Made by a program: the position numbers and the translations under genes. A stretch of 64,000 nucleotides of DNA from Rheinheimera sp. 4Y26 (GTDB taxonomy: Bacteria > Pseudomonadota > Gammaproteobacteria > Enterobacterales > Alteromonadaceae): assembly GCF_025245835.1 (NCBI RefSeq), contig NZ_JAOBWS010000007.1, forward strand, positions 62,001-126,000. Direction: 5' to 3'. Below are positions 9,669 through 20,084 of this stretch, piece by piece. The notes under the pieces are model-generated. The model did not search any database. It was given only the letters and a program-made list of their open reading frames with translations, and was not told where the DNA came from. Position 1 is the stretch's first letter; the number at the start of each line of letters is the position of its first letter.

Positions 9669-10463
9669 CTACTTACTGATGAGTGATGAGCGCGACAGCG
9701 GCACCAGCTCCCCTGCTTTAAATAAACAAGCCTGCCCCGGCAACATCGCCTGCCAGCTTTCATTGGATGTCAGCGGTAATGTTGCCACTATAGTCACCAC
9801 ATCGTTGGGGGTGGTTTCACGGCTAAAATCTATATCCACGTCTACATCTGACAAACAGGCTTTGCCAAAAGGCGCACGTCTGGTGATCCAGTGCAATTTG
9901 GTGCTGCAATAACAAAATAAATAATCACCGTCCGACAACAGCAGATTAAACACCCCGAGTTTACGCAGACCATGGCTTAATTTCAGCAAATAACAAAACA
10001 GCTGCTTTTTGCTTTTGGGTCCATTGGGGTATTTGTCAGCAAGGGCGGACAGCAGATAACAAAATGCATGCTCGCTGTCGGTGGTGCCAACAGGTTTAAA
10101 ACGGCTAACTGGCAACTTTTTATAATCGGTTAACTGACCGTTGTGAGCATAAGTCCAGTAGCGCCCCCACAACTCCCGGGTAAAAGGATGGGTGTTTTCC
10201 AACGCCACCCGGCCCCGGTTGGCCTGGCGTACATGCCCCACCACGACGTTACTTTTAATAGGATAGTCACTGACCAGGCGCGCCACTTCAGACTGATGGC
10301 TGGCTTGTGCATCTTTAAAAGTCGACACCCCTTTGCCTTGATAAAAAGCGATGCCCCAACCGTCTTTATGCGGCCCTGTGTTACCGCCACGCTCTTTTAA
10401 ACCTTTAAAACTAAAACATATATCGGTCGGCACATTGGCCGACATACCAAGCAGTTCACACAT
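9669..10463 (-). CDS. Class II glutamine amidotransferase (YafJ-like)
   Basis: A 264-residue stand-alone class II (Ntn-type) glutamine amidotransferase domain, expected to release ammonia from glutamine. The nucleophile is Cys2 (MCELLGM). Other signatures are NTGPHKDGWGIAFY, VVGHVRQANRG, the NTHPF loop and TTDSEHAFCYLL. Members of this YafJ/EgtC-like group are often of unknown substrate; without ergothioneine genes nearby EgtC function is not supported. It converges on the DUF3108 gene and is divergent from fadE. Confidence 0.88.
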   Translation of the reverse strand: MCELLGMSANVPTDICFSFKGLKERGGNTGPHKDGWGIAFYQGKGVSTFKDAQASHQSEVARLVSDYPIKSNVVVGHVRQANRGRVALENTHPFTRELWGRYWTYAHNGQLTDYKKLPVSRFKPVGTTDSEHAFCYLLSALADKYPNGPKSKKQLFCYLLKLSHGLRKLGVFNLLLSDGDYLFCYCSTKLHWITRRAPFGKACLSDVDVDIDFSRETTPNDVVTIVATLPLTSNESWQAMLPGQACLFKAGELVPLSRSSLISK

Positions 10464-10661
10464 AGCGGTTCTGGATTCTGGTTATCACCTGAAGATGGTG
10501 CGAGGTTAGCAGCACTTCGCCTGCCTAAACAACCCAAAGCAGAAAGCCCGCGGCAGAAAAAACCGGCTTACGGTGCTATCCGCATAAGTTGACAGCAGAT
10601 CAACTAGACTGACAAAGGAATCACTTGCATCTTGCGCCGAACCACTTTACCCTTAGCCAGT

Positions 10662-10678
10662 TAGTGGTCAGACCTCTT
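10662..10678 (+). promoter_or_regulatory. FadR operator upstream of fadE
   Basis: The core TGGTCAGACC at 10665-10674 matches the established FadR consensus TGGTCnGACC exactly, centred 23 bp before the fadE start. FadR represses beta-oxidation genes until acyl-CoA binds. Its position near or just after the likely transcription start fits repression. A possible promoter, TTGCAT 10625-10630 and TACCCT 10648-10653, is weak. Confidence 0.75.
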
Positions 10679-10692
10679 ATCTGGAGAAACAT

Positions 10693-13155
10693 ATGGATTT
10701 ATTACTCTTTATCATCGGCTTGCTGTTGGCAATCGGTGTACTGGCTTATCACAGAGCCAGTTTAACTCTGTTTACCGCCGCTATTGCGGTTATTCTCGCC
10801 GTTGCTACTGTCAGTGATACAGTGGGCTTTATCAGCTGGATTATTTTTGCCGCTATTGCCCTGCCGCTGAATATTGCCGGCATCCGTCAGCAACATATCA
10901 CTAAACCTTTGCTGAAACTGTACCGCAAAATTATGCCGGAAATGTCGACAACGGAAAAAGAAGCCATTGATGCCGGCACCACCTGGTGGGAAGGCGATTT
11001 ATTCCGTGGCAACCCGGATTGGCACAAGCTGCATAATTTCCCAAAACCACGGTTAAGTGCGGAAGAGCAGGCGTTTTTAGATGGCCCTGTTGAAACTGTA
11101 TTAAAGATGGTGGATGACTGGCACACCACCCATGAACGTGCTGATTTATCGCCGGAAGTCTATCAATACTTAAAAGATCACGGTTTCTTCGCCATGATCA
11201 TCAAAAAACAGTACGGTGGTTTAGAGTTTTCTGCTTTTGCCCAGTCTTGTGTACTGCAAAAATTAACCAGTAAAAGCATGGTGTTATCCAGCATCGTTGG
11301 TGTACCTAACTCGTTAGGCCCTGGTGAATTATTACAACACTACGGCACCAAAGAGCAGCAGGACTATTACCTGCCGCGTCTGGCCAAAGGTCTGGAAGTT
11401 CCTTGTTTTGCCTTAACTTCACCGGAAGCCGGTTCTGATGCCGGCGCTATCCCGGATTTTGGTATTGTTTGTAAAGGTGAGTGGCAAGGCAAAGAAGTGC
11501 TGGGTATGCGCTTAACCTGGAACAAACGTTATATCACGCTGGCTCCTATCGCCACTGTACTGGGTCTTGCCTTTAAATTGCAGGATCCGGAGAAATTATT
11601 GGGTGATAAAGAAGATTTAGGCATTACCTGCGCCCTGATCCCAACAGATACACCGGGCGTCAAAATTGGCCGTCGTCACTTCCCGCTGAACGTACCATTC
11701 CAGAATGGTCCGACTCAGGGCGACAATATTTTTGTGCCGCTGGACTTTATTATTGGCGGTCCAAAAATGGCTGGCCAGGGCTGGCGTATGCTGGTGGAAT
11801 GTTTATCAGTAGGCCGTGCTATCACCCTGCCGTCTAACAGCACAGGTGGTATTAAAGCTGTGGCTATGGCAACAGGTGCTTATGCCCGTATTCGCCGTCA
11901 GTTCAAACTGCCAATCGGCAAAATGGAAGGTGTGGAAGAAGCAATGGCCCGTATCGGCGGTTACGCTTATATGGCCGATGCTTCAACCACTATGTCGGTA
12001 GGTTCTATCGACCTGGGTGAAAAACCTTCTGTTATTTCGGCCATTACCAAATACCATATGACGGAGCGTATGCGTCAGGCCATTATCGATGCGATGGATA
12101 TCCATGGTGGTAAAGGCATTTGTATGGGCCCGAACAACTATTTAGCCCGCGGTTATCAGGGAGCGCCTGTTGCTATTACCGTAGAAGGTGCCAACATTCT
12201 GACCCGTAATATGATTATTTATGGTCAGGGTGCAATTCGTTGCCATCCTTATGTGCTGGCTGAATTACAGGCAGCACAGCTGGAAGACGAACGCGCTGCA
12301 GTCACTGCCTTTGACCGTGCGCTGTTTGGTCATATCGGTTTTAGTATCAGTAACTTCTTCCGTACCTTCTGGTTGTCGATTACCAACGCTGCCTTCTCGC
12401 ATGCACCGGTAAAAGATGAAACAGCCCGTTATTACAAACAGATGAACCGCTTTAGCGCTTCACTGGCCCTGATGTCTGATATTGCTATGGCAACTTTAGG
12501 CGGTGATTTAAAACGTCGTGAACGTATCTCTGCCCGTTTAGGCGACATTCTGTCGATGCTGTATATCACTTCAACAGTACTGAAAAAATACAACGACGAA
12601 GGTCGTCAGGTGCAGGATTTGCCACTGGTGCAGTGGGCCTGTGAAGACAACCTGGCCAAAGCCCAGCTCGCTCTGGATGAGTTGTTTGATAACTTCCCAA
12701 GCCGCGCTGTTGCAGTGGTATTAAAACGTGTTGTGTTCCCGTGGGGCCGTACTTTACGCCGCCCAAGTGATGTGCTGGATCACAAAGTTGCCCGTATTAT
12801 GCAAACACCTTGTGAAGCCCGTTCACGTCTTGGCAGTCATCTGTACCTGACACAGGAGCCAAACAACCAGTTAGGTCTGGTTGAAAAGGCGCTGACCGAT
12901 ATTCTGGCTGCAGAACCGCTGTTTGATAAAGTGGTGCATGCGGCTAACAAACGTCTGCCTTTCTACCGTTTAGGTGAAGTGGCTGATTTAGGTCTGGAGC
13001 TGGGTGTATTAAGCCAGGCTGAAGCAGAAAAACTGCGGGTCGCTGAAGCCGGTCGCTTGCATGTAATTAATGTGGATGATTTTGACCCACTGGACTTAGC
13101 CGCTGATAAATCGCTGTTTAACAGCACAGCTGCTAAACCTGAGCAAGCAGCTTAA
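10693..13155 (+). CDS. fadE: Acyl-CoA dehydrogenase FadE
   Basis: FadE catalyses the first step of fatty acid beta-oxidation, FAD-dependent formation of trans-2-enoyl-CoA. The 820-residue product has the long FadE architecture (814 in E. coli): two hydrophobic N-terminal helices within about residues 1-65 that would anchor it to the membrane, then the acyl-CoA dehydrogenase core with [15 protein letters not shown] and [13 protein letters not shown], and a C-terminal DUF1974 extension with [14 protein letters not shown] and FDKVV. The start has GGAG at 10682-10685. A FadR operator precedes it and a strong terminator follows at 13223-13251, so it is monocistronic. Confidence 0.97.
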   Translation: MDLLLFIIGLLLAIGVLAYHRASLTLFTAAIAVILAVATVSDTVGFISWIIFAAIALPLNIAGIRQQHITKPLLKLYRKIMPEMSTTEKEAIDAGTTWWEGDLFRGNPDWHKLHNFPKPRLSAEEQAFLDGPVETVLKMVDDWHTTHERADLSPEVYQYLKDHGFFAMIIKKQYGGLEFSAFAQSCVLQKLTSKSMVLSSIVGVPNSLGPGELLQHYGTKEQQDYYLPRLAKGLEVPCFALTSPEAGSDAGAIPDFGIVCKGEWQGKEVLGMRLTWNKRYITLAPIATVLGLAFKLQDPEKLLGDKEDLGITCALIPTDTPGVKIGRRHFPLNVPFQNGPTQGDNIFVPLDFIIGGPKMAGQGWRMLVECLSVGRAITLPSNSTGGIKAVAMATGAYARIRRQFKLPIGKMEGVEEAMARIGGYAYMADASTTMSVGSIDLGEKPSVISAITKYHMTERMRQAIIDAMDIHGGKGICMGPNNYLARGYQGAPVAITVEGANILTRNMIIYGQGAIRCHPYVLAELQAAQLEDERAAVTAFDRALFGHIGFSISNFFRTFWLSITNAAFSHAPVKDETARYYKQMNRFSASLALMSDIAMATLGGDLKRRERISARLGDILSMLYITSTVLKKYNDEGRQVQDLPLVQWACEDNLAKAQLALDELFDNFPSRAVAVVLKRVVFPWGRTLRRPSDVLDHKVARIMQTPCEARSRLGSHLYLTQEPNNQLGLVEKALTDILAAEPLFDKVVHAANKRLPFYRLGEVADLGLELGVLSQAEAEKLRVAEAGRLHVINVDDFDPLDLAADKSLFNSTAAKPEQAA

Positions 13156-13222
13156 GCGCGATGCCAAAGGGGCTGATGTTCAGCACTTACTGCTGAAACC
13201 AGCGCTTGAAAAATGCAAAGTA

Positions 13223-13251
13223 AACAACGCCGGCTATATGCCGGCGTTGTT
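13223..13251. terminator. fadE terminator
   Basis: A perfect 12-bp stem (13223-13234 with 13240-13251), loop TATAT, followed by a short T-rich stretch, 68 bp after fadE. Confidence 0.8.
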
Positions 13252-13392
13252 GTTTTCAGGCCGGGCAAGCAGCCTGTCCTGATCTTCTGCCAAAGCAATA
13301 TAATCAACTGCCTAAAACCTTGCCGCCAGCTTGCCCTGCCCCGCAATCGCCATCTATGCTGTTACCAAAGTCACGACAAGGAGCGTCTCGTT

Positions 13393-13731
13393 ATGTGGTT
13401 TTCATGGCTGAAAAAAACACCTGTGTACCAAATGCAGCTGAACGGCAACAATATTCCGGTACGCGAAGGACAAAGTCTGCTGCAGGCCGCCCTGGAGCAC
13501 AACATCCATCTTCAATCCGGCTGCAAAGTTGGCAATTGTGGTTTATGCAAATGCCGGCTGCTTGCAGGCAGAGTGCAACCCGTGCCCAACGCTGACAATG
13601 CAGCATTGGATGCAACAGAGCGCCAATCAGGCCTGATCCTGGCCTGTCAAAACACGGCACAAAGTAATCTGCGGTTAGAAGTGGCTGAAACCAAAAGGCA
13701 AAAACGAAACAAAGCCGAACAGCTGGCTTAG
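13393..13731 (+). CDS. Small [2Fe-2S] plant-type ferredoxin domain protein
   Basis: A 112-residue ferredoxin-like electron carrier. The cluster ligands are Cys44, Cys49, Cys52 (C-x4-C-x2-C) and Cys85, with an extra Cys54. The frame is open from 13213, but ATG 13393 is chosen because AAGGA at 13379-13383 precedes it and the domain then starts normally. The fadE terminator lies between it and fadE, so it is likely transcribed separately. The C-terminal tail is basic (KRQKRNK). Redox partner unknown; nothing in the sequence links it to FadE beyond adjacency. Confidence 0.87.
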   Translation: MWFSWLKKTPVYQMQLNGNNIPVREGQSLLQAALEHNIHLQSGCKVGNCGLCKCRLLAGRVQPVPNADNAALDATERQSGLILACQNTAQSNLRLEVAETKRQKRNKAEQLA

Positions 13732-13837
13732 CAAAAGAACGAAGTTGAGCTAAAAGCCAAATATTGGGTTCAGATTGTATTTTGGCGACATTCAGAAAAG
13801 ATGAATTGTTACTGAGGACAAACAGGGAGTTGGAAAA

Positions 13838-13914
13838 TGGTCGGTGATGCAAGATTCGAACTTGCGACCCCTTGGACCCAAACCAAGTGCGCTACCAAGC
13901 TGCGCTAATCACCG
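13838..13914 (-). tRNA. tRNA-Pro (TGG), second copy
   Basis: A 77-nt cloverleaf with CCA encoded (TGG at 13838-13840 on the plus strand), a 7-bp acceptor stem, and anticodon loop TTTGGGT giving anticodon TGG. It is identical to the copy at 14182-14258 and is the last gene of the four-tRNA transcript. Confidence 0.97.
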
Positions 13915-13955
13915 ACAACTATTCCGATATTGACACAACTTGCTTCTGAACTGAT

Positions 13956-14031
13956 TGGGGTGGCTGATGGGGCTCGAACCCACGACAACCGGAATCACAA
14001 TCCGGGGCTCTACCAACTGAGCTACAGCCAC
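13956..14031 (-). tRNA. tRNA-His (GTG)
   Basis: A 76-nt cloverleaf with encoded CCA; the anticodon stem-loop contains ATTGTGAT, anticodon GTG. A C at 14032 on the plus strand encodes the G(-1) that is characteristic of tRNA-His. Confidence 0.97.
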
Positions 14032-14067
14032 CACGGTATCAATTCACAACACAAGTCTTTAAGCTGA

Positions 14068-14144
<77 letters not shown>

Positions 14145-14181
14145 ATTAAGTGCGGTCACAGAGCGCATACCAGCTTAAAGA

Positions 14182-14258
14182 TGGTCGGTGATGCAAGATT
14201 CGAACTTGCGACCCCTTGGACCCAAACCAAGTGCGCTACCAAGCTGCGCTAATCACCG
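14182..14258 (-). tRNA. tRNA-Pro (TGG), first copy
   Basis: First gene of the tRNA transcript, 77 nt, encoded CCA, anticodon TGG. Identical to the copy at 13838-13914, with identity running a few bases into the flanks. Confidence 0.97.
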
Positions 14259-14287
14259 ACATCGTTACACTACTGCAACGGGGCGCA

Positions 14288-14316
14288 ATATTACAACCCG
14301 ACCCCGAATGCGTCAA
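14288..14316 (-). promoter_or_regulatory. Promoter of the tRNA cluster
   Basis: On the minus strand TTGACG (14311-14316) and TAATAT (14288-14293) are 17 bp apart. The discriminator that follows is GC-rich (TGCGCCCC at about 14280-14287), as in stringently controlled stable-RNA promoters. It lies 30 bp ahead of the first tRNA. Confidence 0.85.
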
Positions 14317-14500
14317 ACGTTTTTTTTGCCAATAAATTCGTTTGCTTATATTTTGAACCTTTCGCTACTTTTTTGCTGATAAAGCCAGCAATTTCACTGA
14401 TTTCAAGCGAATAGAACACAAATAAATCTTTGCGCTTGGCGCATCCGACGCTGCTGTGAGAAAATACGGCAACTTTTAAAAGCTGGATCAGAGGCGCTCA

Positions 14501-15361
14501 ATGGCAGCACAAATTATTGATGGCAAAGCCGTCGCTCAGGCGACAAGGGGACAGGTAGCAATCCGGGTACAACAACGACTGGCTGCAGGTAAAAGAGCGC
14601 CAGGTTTGGCGGTAGTACTGGTGGGTGCTGATCCCGCCTCTCAGGTTTATGTGGGCAGTAAACGCAAAGCCTGTGAAGAAGTTGGTTTTGTGTCTTTTTC
14701 TTATGATTTGCCTGCTGACACTAAACAACAACAACTGATGGATCTGATTGACCAGCTGAATGCCGATACCGCAGTTGATGGCATTCTGGTGCAACTGCCT
14801 TTACCTGCCGGTTTAGACTCCTCTGCTATTTTAGAGCGCATTAATCCACTGAAAGATGTTGATGGTTTCCATCCATACAATATCGGCCGTTTAGCGCAGC
14901 GTATGCCTGCCCTACGCCCTTGTACGCCTAAAGGCATTATCAAGCTTTTGCAAAGCACTGGCGTGCAAATTCGTGGCATGGACGCTGTGGTGGTTGGTGC
15001 GTCCAATATTGTTGGTCGCCCTATGGCACTGGAATTATTACTGGCGGGTTGTACCACCACGGTTTGCCATAAGTTCACCAAAAATCTGGAACAACAGGTG
15101 CGCCGTGCCGACTTGCTGGTGGTTGCTGTGGGTAAACCTGAGTTTATTCCGGGCGACTGGGTCAAACCTGGCGCTCTGGTGATTGACGTTGGCATTAACC
15201 GGTTGGATTCCGGCAAGCTGGTGGGTGATGTTGAATTTGATAAAGCTGTGGAACACGCCCGTTTTATTACCCCAGTGCCTGGTGGTGTTGGCCCTATGAC
15301 GGTTGCTTGTCTCATTGAAAATACGCTGGAAGCTTGTGAGCAATTTCACGATTTAGTTTAA
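14501..15361 (+). CDS. folD: Bifunctional methylene-THF dehydrogenase/cyclohydrolase FolD
   Basis: FolD interconverts 5,10-methylene-THF, methenyl-THF and 10-formyl-THF, the donor used by PurN. The 286-residue protein has [13 protein letters not shown] with the catalytic Tyr/Lys, the [13 protein letters not shown] segment, [10 protein letters not shown], and the NADP-binding [14 protein letters not shown] loop, ending with [13 protein letters not shown]. The length is standard. An AGAGG site precedes the ATG. It converges on cysS, with a shared terminator between. Confidence 0.98.
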   Translation: MAAQIIDGKAVAQATRGQVAIRVQQRLAAGKRAPGLAVVLVGADPASQVYVGSKRKACEEVGFVSFSYDLPADTKQQQLMDLIDQLNADTAVDGILVQLPLPAGLDSSAILERINPLKDVDGFHPYNIGRLAQRMPALRPCTPKGIIKLLQSTGVQIRGMDAVVVGASNIVGRPMALELLLAGCTTTVCHKFTKNLEQQVRRADLLVVAVGKPEFIPGDWVKPGALVIDVGINRLDSGKLVGDVEFDKAVEHARFITPVPGGVGPMTVACLIENTLEACEQFHDLV

Positions 15362-15388
15362 ACACTGAGCAGCCTGCTGTCTTTGGCA

Positions 15389-15447
15389 CTTGCTGCACTG
15401 AACTTTGCTGCACTGCACTTAGCTGCACTGCACTTAGCTGCAACTCA
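15389..15447. repeat. Short tandem repeat, four copies of a 14-15 nt unit
   Basis: Four adjacent copies of a unit like CTTAGCTGCACTGCA occur at 15389-15402, 15403-15417, 15418-15432 and 15433-15447. The middle two differ by one base; the outer two are more diverged. The array lies between the folD stop and the shared terminator. Confidence 0.85.
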
Positions 15448-15483
15448 GCAGAAAAACGTCAGAATAGGGTTCAGCTGATAAAT

Positions 15484-15512
15484 AAAAAACGCGACTTCAA
15501 GTCGCGTTTTTT
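15484..15512. terminator. Bidirectional folD/cysS terminator
   Basis: A 13-bp stem (15484-15496 with 15500-15512) with A and T tracts on either side, between converging folD and cysS. Confidence 0.9.
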
Positions 15513-15546
15513 TTATGACTGATATCAGATAAGCGGCAGACGCTGA

Positions 15547-16926
15547 TTAACCGCGGCGCCAGCTGGTCACGCCATTTTTGTCTTCAACAATAATGCCTTT
15601 GGCCGTTAAAGCAGCTCGCGCAGCATCAGCCGCCGGCCAGTCTTTGTTAGCCCGGGCTTCGTTGCGTTTGGCAATCAGCGCTTCAATTTCAGCCACATCA
15701 TCGTCTGAACCACCGGCTTGCAGGAAAGCTTCGGCATCCCCTTGTAAAATACCCAGCACTTCACCGAGTTTTACCAACACAGCAGCAAGCTCAGCTGCTT
15801 TTTCTGCATTTTGCTCTTTTTCTTTATTGATATCACGCGCCAGTTCAAACAACACCGGCAAAGCGAGTGCGGTGTTAAAGTCATCGTCCATCGCCTGTTT
15901 AAACTGTGCCACATAACTGTTATCCAAAGACACTTCTGTCGCAGGTGTCACACCACGCAGCGCTGTGTATAAACGACCTAAGGCCGCATGCGCCTGCTGC
16001 AGGTTTTCCGCTGAATAATTCAGTTGGCTACGATAATGGCTGGAAATCAGGAAATAACGCACAGACTCCCGATTGTATTCATTTAATACATCTTTCACTG
16101 TGAAAAAGTTGCCCAGCGATTTGGACATTTTTTCTTTGTCCACCTGCACCATCCCTGTGTGGATCCAGGTGTTCACATAAGGGGTGTCATGGGCACAGCA
16201 TGACTGGGCAATTTCGTTTTCATGGTGCGGAAACTGTAAGTCGGAGCCACCACCGTGAATATCAAAATGATTGCCCAGATGTTTGGCGCTCATCGCCGAA
16301 CATTCAATATGCCAGCCCGGACGACCTGCACCCCAGGGCGATTGCCAGCTTGGCTCACCTGGCTTGGCCATTTTCCACAGTACAAAATCCAGCGGGTCGT
16401 CTTTGGCCTGATCAATTTCTACCCGGGCGCCCGCCTGCAGCATGTCGAGATTTTGCTGGCTCAGTTTGCCGTATTGTGCATAAGTACTAACATCAAACAG
16501 CACGTCGCCATCGGCGGCGATATAAGCATGTTTTTTTGCCAGCAAAGTCTGAATTAATTCAATAATTTCGGACATATGTGTTGTCACACGGGGTTCAATA
16601 TCGGCCGGCAGCAGGTTTAAGGCTTTAAAATCAGCGTGCATAGCTTCGGTGTAACGGGCGGTTAATGCGTCACAACTTTCACCGTTTTCGTTGGCGCGTT
16701 TGATAATTTTGTCGTCAACGTCGGTGATATTGCGGACATAAGTGACGTCATAACCGGAAAAGCGCAAATAGCGGTTCATCACGTCAAAAGCAACATAAGT
16801 ACGGGCGTGCCCCACATGACAGAAATCATAAATGGTAATACCACAGACATAGAGGCCCACTTTGCCGGGTTGCCTTGGCACAAAAGTCTCTTTTTGACGG
16901 CTCAGGGTATTATAAATCTGTAACAT
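15547..16926 (-). CDS. cysS: Cysteinyl-tRNA synthetase
   Basis: Class I aminoacyl-tRNA synthetase charging tRNA-Cys. The 459-residue protein has the HIGH-type motif HVGH at residues 37-40, zinc ligand Cys28, the central [10 protein letters not shown] and [11 protein letters not shown] zinc-site segments, and the KMSKS signature ([10 protein letters not shown]) near residue 267. The C-terminal DALR region and the terminal SWRRG are present. It is divergent from ppiB and separated from folD by the bidirectional terminator. Confidence 0.98.
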   Translation of the reverse strand: MLQIYNTLSRQKETFVPRQPGKVGLYVCGITIYDFCHVGHARTYVAFDVMNRYLRFSGYDVTYVRNITDVDDKIIKRANENGESCDALTARYTEAMHADFKALNLLPADIEPRVTTHMSEIIELIQTLLAKKHAYIAADGDVLFDVSTYAQYGKLSQQNLDMLQAGARVEIDQAKDDPLDFVLWKMAKPGEPSWQSPWGAGRPGWHIECSAMSAKHLGNHFDIHGGGSDLQFPHHENEIAQSCCAHDTPYVNTWIHTGMVQVDKEKMSKSLGNFFTVKDVLNEYNRESVRYFLISSHYRSQLNYSAENLQQAHAALGRLYTALRGVTPATEVSLDNSYVAQFKQAMDDDFNTALALPVLFELARDINKEKEQNAEKAAELAAVLVKLGEVLGILQGDAEAFLQAGGSDDDVAEIEALIAKRNEARANKDWPAADAARAALTAKGIIVEDKNGVTSWRRG

Positions 16927-17093
16927 GGGTTTCCTCTGATAAAATGCTTGCGGCGAAAGGGTGATAGTGTAACACCGGATCTATAACGCGGCTATGGCCG
17001 GCAAGCCCAATTACGGCGCCTTTGGCTTTGTGTTCAGTCACTTCTGCGCTAAACTAGCGCCACTTTTTTCGCTCTTTATGCAGAGGATATTTT

Positions 17094-17588
17094 ATGGTCA
17101 GCTTACACACCAATTTTGGCGTTATTAAATTACAGTTATTTGCCGACAAAGCACCGGCAACAGTGGAAAACTTTAAGAGTTATGTCAGCGAAGGTTTTTA
17201 CGACGGCACTATTTTTCACCGTGTGATTGATGGTTTTATGATCCAGGGCGGTGGTTTTACTGTTGATATGGAGCAAAAAGAAACCAAAGCCCAGATTAAA
17301 AACGAAGCCAACAACAAAGTGCCAAACAAAAAAGGCACTATTGCCATGGCGCGTACCAATGACCCACATTCTGCTACCTGCCAGTTTTTTATTAACGTTG
17401 CCGACAACAGCTTCCTGAATTTCAGCTCAGAAACTTCTTCTGGCTGGGGTTATTGTGTATTTGGTGAAGTGGTTGAAGGCATGGACGTGGTCGACAAAAT
17501 TAAAGCGGTAGCAACTGGCCGCAAATTTGGTCATGCCGATGTGCCGGTTGAAAACGTTGTGATTGAAAAAGCAGAACTGCATGGCTAA
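17094..17588 (+). CDS. ppiB: Cytoplasmic cyclophilin-type prolyl isomerase PpiB
   Basis: A 164-residue cyclophilin without a signal peptide, so the cytoplasmic type. It has [15 protein letters not shown], the [17 protein letters not shown] catalytic core and the NSFLNFSS region. Length and start agree with E. coli PpiB. Its 3' end overlaps lpxH by 8 bp, forming a ppiB-lpxH operon downstream of the divergent cysS, an arrangement common in gammaproteobacteria. Confidence 0.97.
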   Translation: MVSLHTNFGVIKLQLFADKAPATVENFKSYVSEGFYDGTIFHRVIDGFMIQGGGFTVDMEQKETKAQIKNEANNKVPNKKGTIAMARTNDPHSATCQFFINVADNSFLNFSSETSSGWGYCVFGEVVEGMDVVDKIKAVATGRKFGHADVPVENVVIEKAELHG

Positions 17589-18342
17589 GGGTTTAACCCT
17601 CGTTATTGCTGATTTGCATTTAAGCCAGGAACGCCCGGATATAACCGCGGCGTTTTTGCTTTTTTTAAAGCAAAAAGCTGTTCATGCTGATGCACTTTAT
17701 ATCCTCGGTGACCTGTTTGAAGTCTGGATTGGTGATGATAACCCCTCGCCTTTACTCACTGAGGTCGCTAAAGCGCTGCAGCTGTTAGCCAGTCAGAGTG
17801 TTCAGTTATATTTTTGCCACGGCAACCGCGATTTTTTACTGGGAACCCGTTTTTCCCAAAGAGCAGGTTTTCAGTTGCTGCCCCCGGCAACTGTGGTGGA
17901 TTTATACGGCACCAAAACCTTACTAATGCACGGCGACAGCCTTTGTACTCTGGATTTGCAATATCAGAAGTTTCGCAAATGGTGGGATCAACCCTGGTGG
18001 CAGTGGCTTATTTTGTCAACGCCCCTCTGGTATCGCCAGCATCTGGCGCGCAAAGCCAGAAGGATCAGCAAAGCAGATAAGTCAGCCAAGACTGCCATGA
18101 TTATGGATGTGACCCCAGACGAAGTGCCGAAAGTGATGATGGCTCATGCGGTAAAACACTTAATTCACGGCCATACCCACAGACCTGCAGTGCATCAGCT
18201 GGAATTAGCCGATGGTAGCGCCGCTTATCGTTATGTGGTTGGCGACTGGTATCAGCAGAGCTCTTATCTGGAAATAACCCCAGCGCACTGGCAGCTGCAT
18301 TTTGCGGCTTTACCTGAAGTTGACGCTAAAGTCAGAGCCTGA
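17581..18342 (+). CDS. lpxH: UDP-2,3-diacylglucosamine diphosphatase LpxH
   Basis: LpxH hydrolyses UDP-2,3-diacylglucosamine to lipid X in lipid A synthesis at the inner membrane face. The 253-residue metallophosphoesterase has the metal motifs [36 protein letters not shown] and [11 protein letters not shown]. An upstream TTG at 17563 is in frame, but ATG 17581 aligns with the family start. It overlaps the ppiB stop and is followed by a bidirectional terminator. Confidence 0.96.
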   Translation: MAKGLTLVIADLHLSQERPDITAAFLLFLKQKAVHADALYILGDLFEVWIGDDNPSPLLTEVAKALQLLASQSVQLYFCHGNRDFLLGTRFSQRAGFQLLPPATVVDLYGTKTLLMHGDSLCTLDLQYQKFRKWWDQPWWQWLILSTPLWYRQHLARKARRISKADKSAKTAMIMDVTPDEVPKVMMAHAVKHLIHGHTHRPAVHQLELADGSAAYRYVVGDWYQQSSYLEITPAHWQLHFAALPEVDAKVRA

Positions 18343-18380
18343 GCCCTGTTTTACTGCACGACCAAAAGCCTTCTAAAGGT

Positions 18381-18408
18381 AAAAAGGAGCTATCAGTAGC
18401 TCCTTTTT
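18381..18408. terminator. Bidirectional lpxH/miaE terminator
   Basis: A perfect 12-bp stem (18381-18392 with 18397-18408), loop TCAG, with A and T tracts at the ends. Confidence 0.92.
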
Positions 18409-18479
18409 ATTTCCCGCTAATGCTGTCTAGTAAACTTGAGTCGCATTGCGCAAGGCAACACAAAATATGTTTATAACGT

Positions 18480-19337
18480 TTAGGCCGGCACACCACTATG
18501 AAAACGGAACTCAGTATCAGGAGTCAGAATTAAATCCCGTTCAATTTCGGCAAAAAAAGCAATACGCTCATCAATAGGTTTTTTACTGTAACTTTGTGCC
18601 AGTTCCAGATAATCGCTGTAGTGCCGCGCTTCAGAACGTAATAACGAAATATAAAACTTTGCCAGTTCATCATCGAGCAAAGGCGCCAGTGCTGCAAAAC
18701 GCTCGCAGGAGCGCGCTTCAATAAAAGCACCGATAATCAGCTTGTCGATTAATGCTTCAGGCTCATAAGTACGTACATGCGTCAGCATGGCTTTGGCGTA
18801 ACGGCCGGCGGGCATTGGCATGTAGGGAATACCCCGGTTTTTCATCAGTTCAATCACTTGTTCAAAATGATGAATTTCTTCCCGCGCCAGACGGGCCATT
18901 TTTGCCAGAATATCGTCGTTATGAGTGATATCGCTGATGGAGTTCAGCGCTGCTGTTAAAGCGCGTTTTTCCAGAAAGTCCTGCTCGTGTAAACCGCCCT
19001 CTTCCACATCAATACACTGGTAAAAATCCAGATTCGGGATCAACTGTTTTTTGCCCTTTGGCAGACAATAACGCCGAATCATACTGTGTGCCGTCATGGC
19101 AGCTTTCACTTCACAGTTTGCATGATCAATCAATAATGCACTCAGCTGCTGCGCTTCTGCCGCCTTGGTTAACCAGGCTTGTGGTGTCCGGCATGCCAGA
19201 AAACCGGCCACAGGTGCAACTAACTCCGCAATTTCTTCAGAAAGGACCACAGCCACAACTTTTACCCCAGAAAAAAGACGCGCCATTATAACGACGGCAC
19301 AGCCGGGCACCAAGACGGTTTTTCCTGAACTGGTCAT
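18480..19337 (-). CDS. miaE: tRNA 2-methylthio-N6-isopentenyladenosine hydroxylase MiaE
   Basis: MiaE is a non-haem diiron monooxygenase that hydroxylates ms2i6A37 of tRNA. The diiron ligands are visible in NCEVKAAMTAH, REEIHHFEQV, AFIEARSCERF and RSEARHYSDYL (Glu, ExxH, Glu, ExxH of the ferritin-like fold). The frame gives 285 residues, longer than typical, and homology appears to begin around ELVAPVAGFLACRTPQAWL. The true start may be ATG 19286 or an internal GTG; ribosome sites are weak at all choices. It converges on lpxH. Confidence 0.92.
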   Translation of the reverse strand: MTSSGKTVLVPGCAVVIMARLFSGVKVVAVVLSEEIAELVAPVAGFLACRTPQAWLTKAAEAQQLSALLIDHANCEVKAAMTAHSMIRRYCLPKGKKQLIPNLDFYQCIDVEEGGLHEQDFLEKRALTAALNSISDITHNDDILAKMARLAREEIHHFEQVIELMKNRGIPYMPMPAGRYAKAMLTHVRTYEPEALIDKLIIGAFIEARSCERFAALAPLLDDELAKFYISLLRSEARHYSDYLELAQSYSKKPIDERIAFFAEIERDLILTPDTEFRFHSGVPA

Positions 19338-19469
19338 TAAACTTAGAAAACAGCTGGATATTCAGGGGCAAACTTGACGGGATAAGCTCCGTTAGCCATA
19401 ACTTAATTATGAGTGTTGGCTAGTCACTCAGACACCATTAGTTCAGCAGTCGACAAGGATAACTAAAAT

Positions 19470-20069
19470 ATGATCTTAAATCACTTATGGGGGCTGTACG
19501 CCCACCCGAAAGAAGAATGGCAAACCATCGATGCCCGTCACGAGAGCTTGAGATACAGTTTGATCCATATTTTGCTGGTGGCACTGATCCCGTCGGTTTG
19601 TGCTTATTTTTCCGCAGTACATATCGGCTGGAGTATAGGGGTTGGCGAACCTATCAGTTTAACGTCTGAAAGTGCACTGATGCTGGCCGTTGCCATGTAT
19701 ATCGCATTGATCCTGGGGGTTTTTGCATTGGCTTATCTGGCACACTGGATGGCACACACCTTTGGTTCAGAACCAACCTACACCCAAACGCTTGAACTGG
19801 CGTCTTATACGTCAACTCCGCTGTTTATGGTGGGCATTGCCGCTCTGTATCCGGAACTTTGGTTTGTGATGCTGGTGGGTTTAGCAGGGTTATCTTACTC
19901 AGTATATTTGTTGTATGTCGGTGTGCCTATTCTGATGCACATCCCGGAAGAGCGTGGTTTTATCTATGCAAGTTCAGTGGTTACCTGCGGTCTGGTGCTG
20001 TTGGTTTGTGTGTTAACAGCAACAGCGATTTTATGGAGTTCAGGCTTCCAGCCGGTATTTACCCATTAG
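19470..20069 (+). CDS. Yip1-family inner membrane protein
   Basis: A 199-residue integral membrane protein of the Yip1 (DUF1282) family. About five hydrophobic helices are visible, and the N terminus has the family phrase LWGLYAHPKEEWQTI; a YTQTLELASYTSTPLFMVGI segment is also typical. An AAGGA site precedes the start. Function is unknown. It is divergent from miaE and converges on purF, separated from it by a very long hairpin. Confidence 0.9.
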   Translation: MILNHLWGLYAHPKEEWQTIDARHESLRYSLIHILLVALIPSVCAYFSAVHIGWSIGVGEPISLTSESALMLAVAMYIALILGVFALAYLAHWMAHTFGSEPTYTQTLELASYTSTPLFMVGIAALYPELWFVMLVGLAGLSYSVYLLYVGVPILMHIPEERGFIYASSVVTCGLVLLVCVLTATAILWSSGFQPVFTH

Positions 20070-20084
20070 CGCATCACCAAAGCG

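Noticed and set aside
14701-15315. 204-residue minus-strand ORF
   Set aside because: Antisense of folD with low-complexity composition; no homology recognised.
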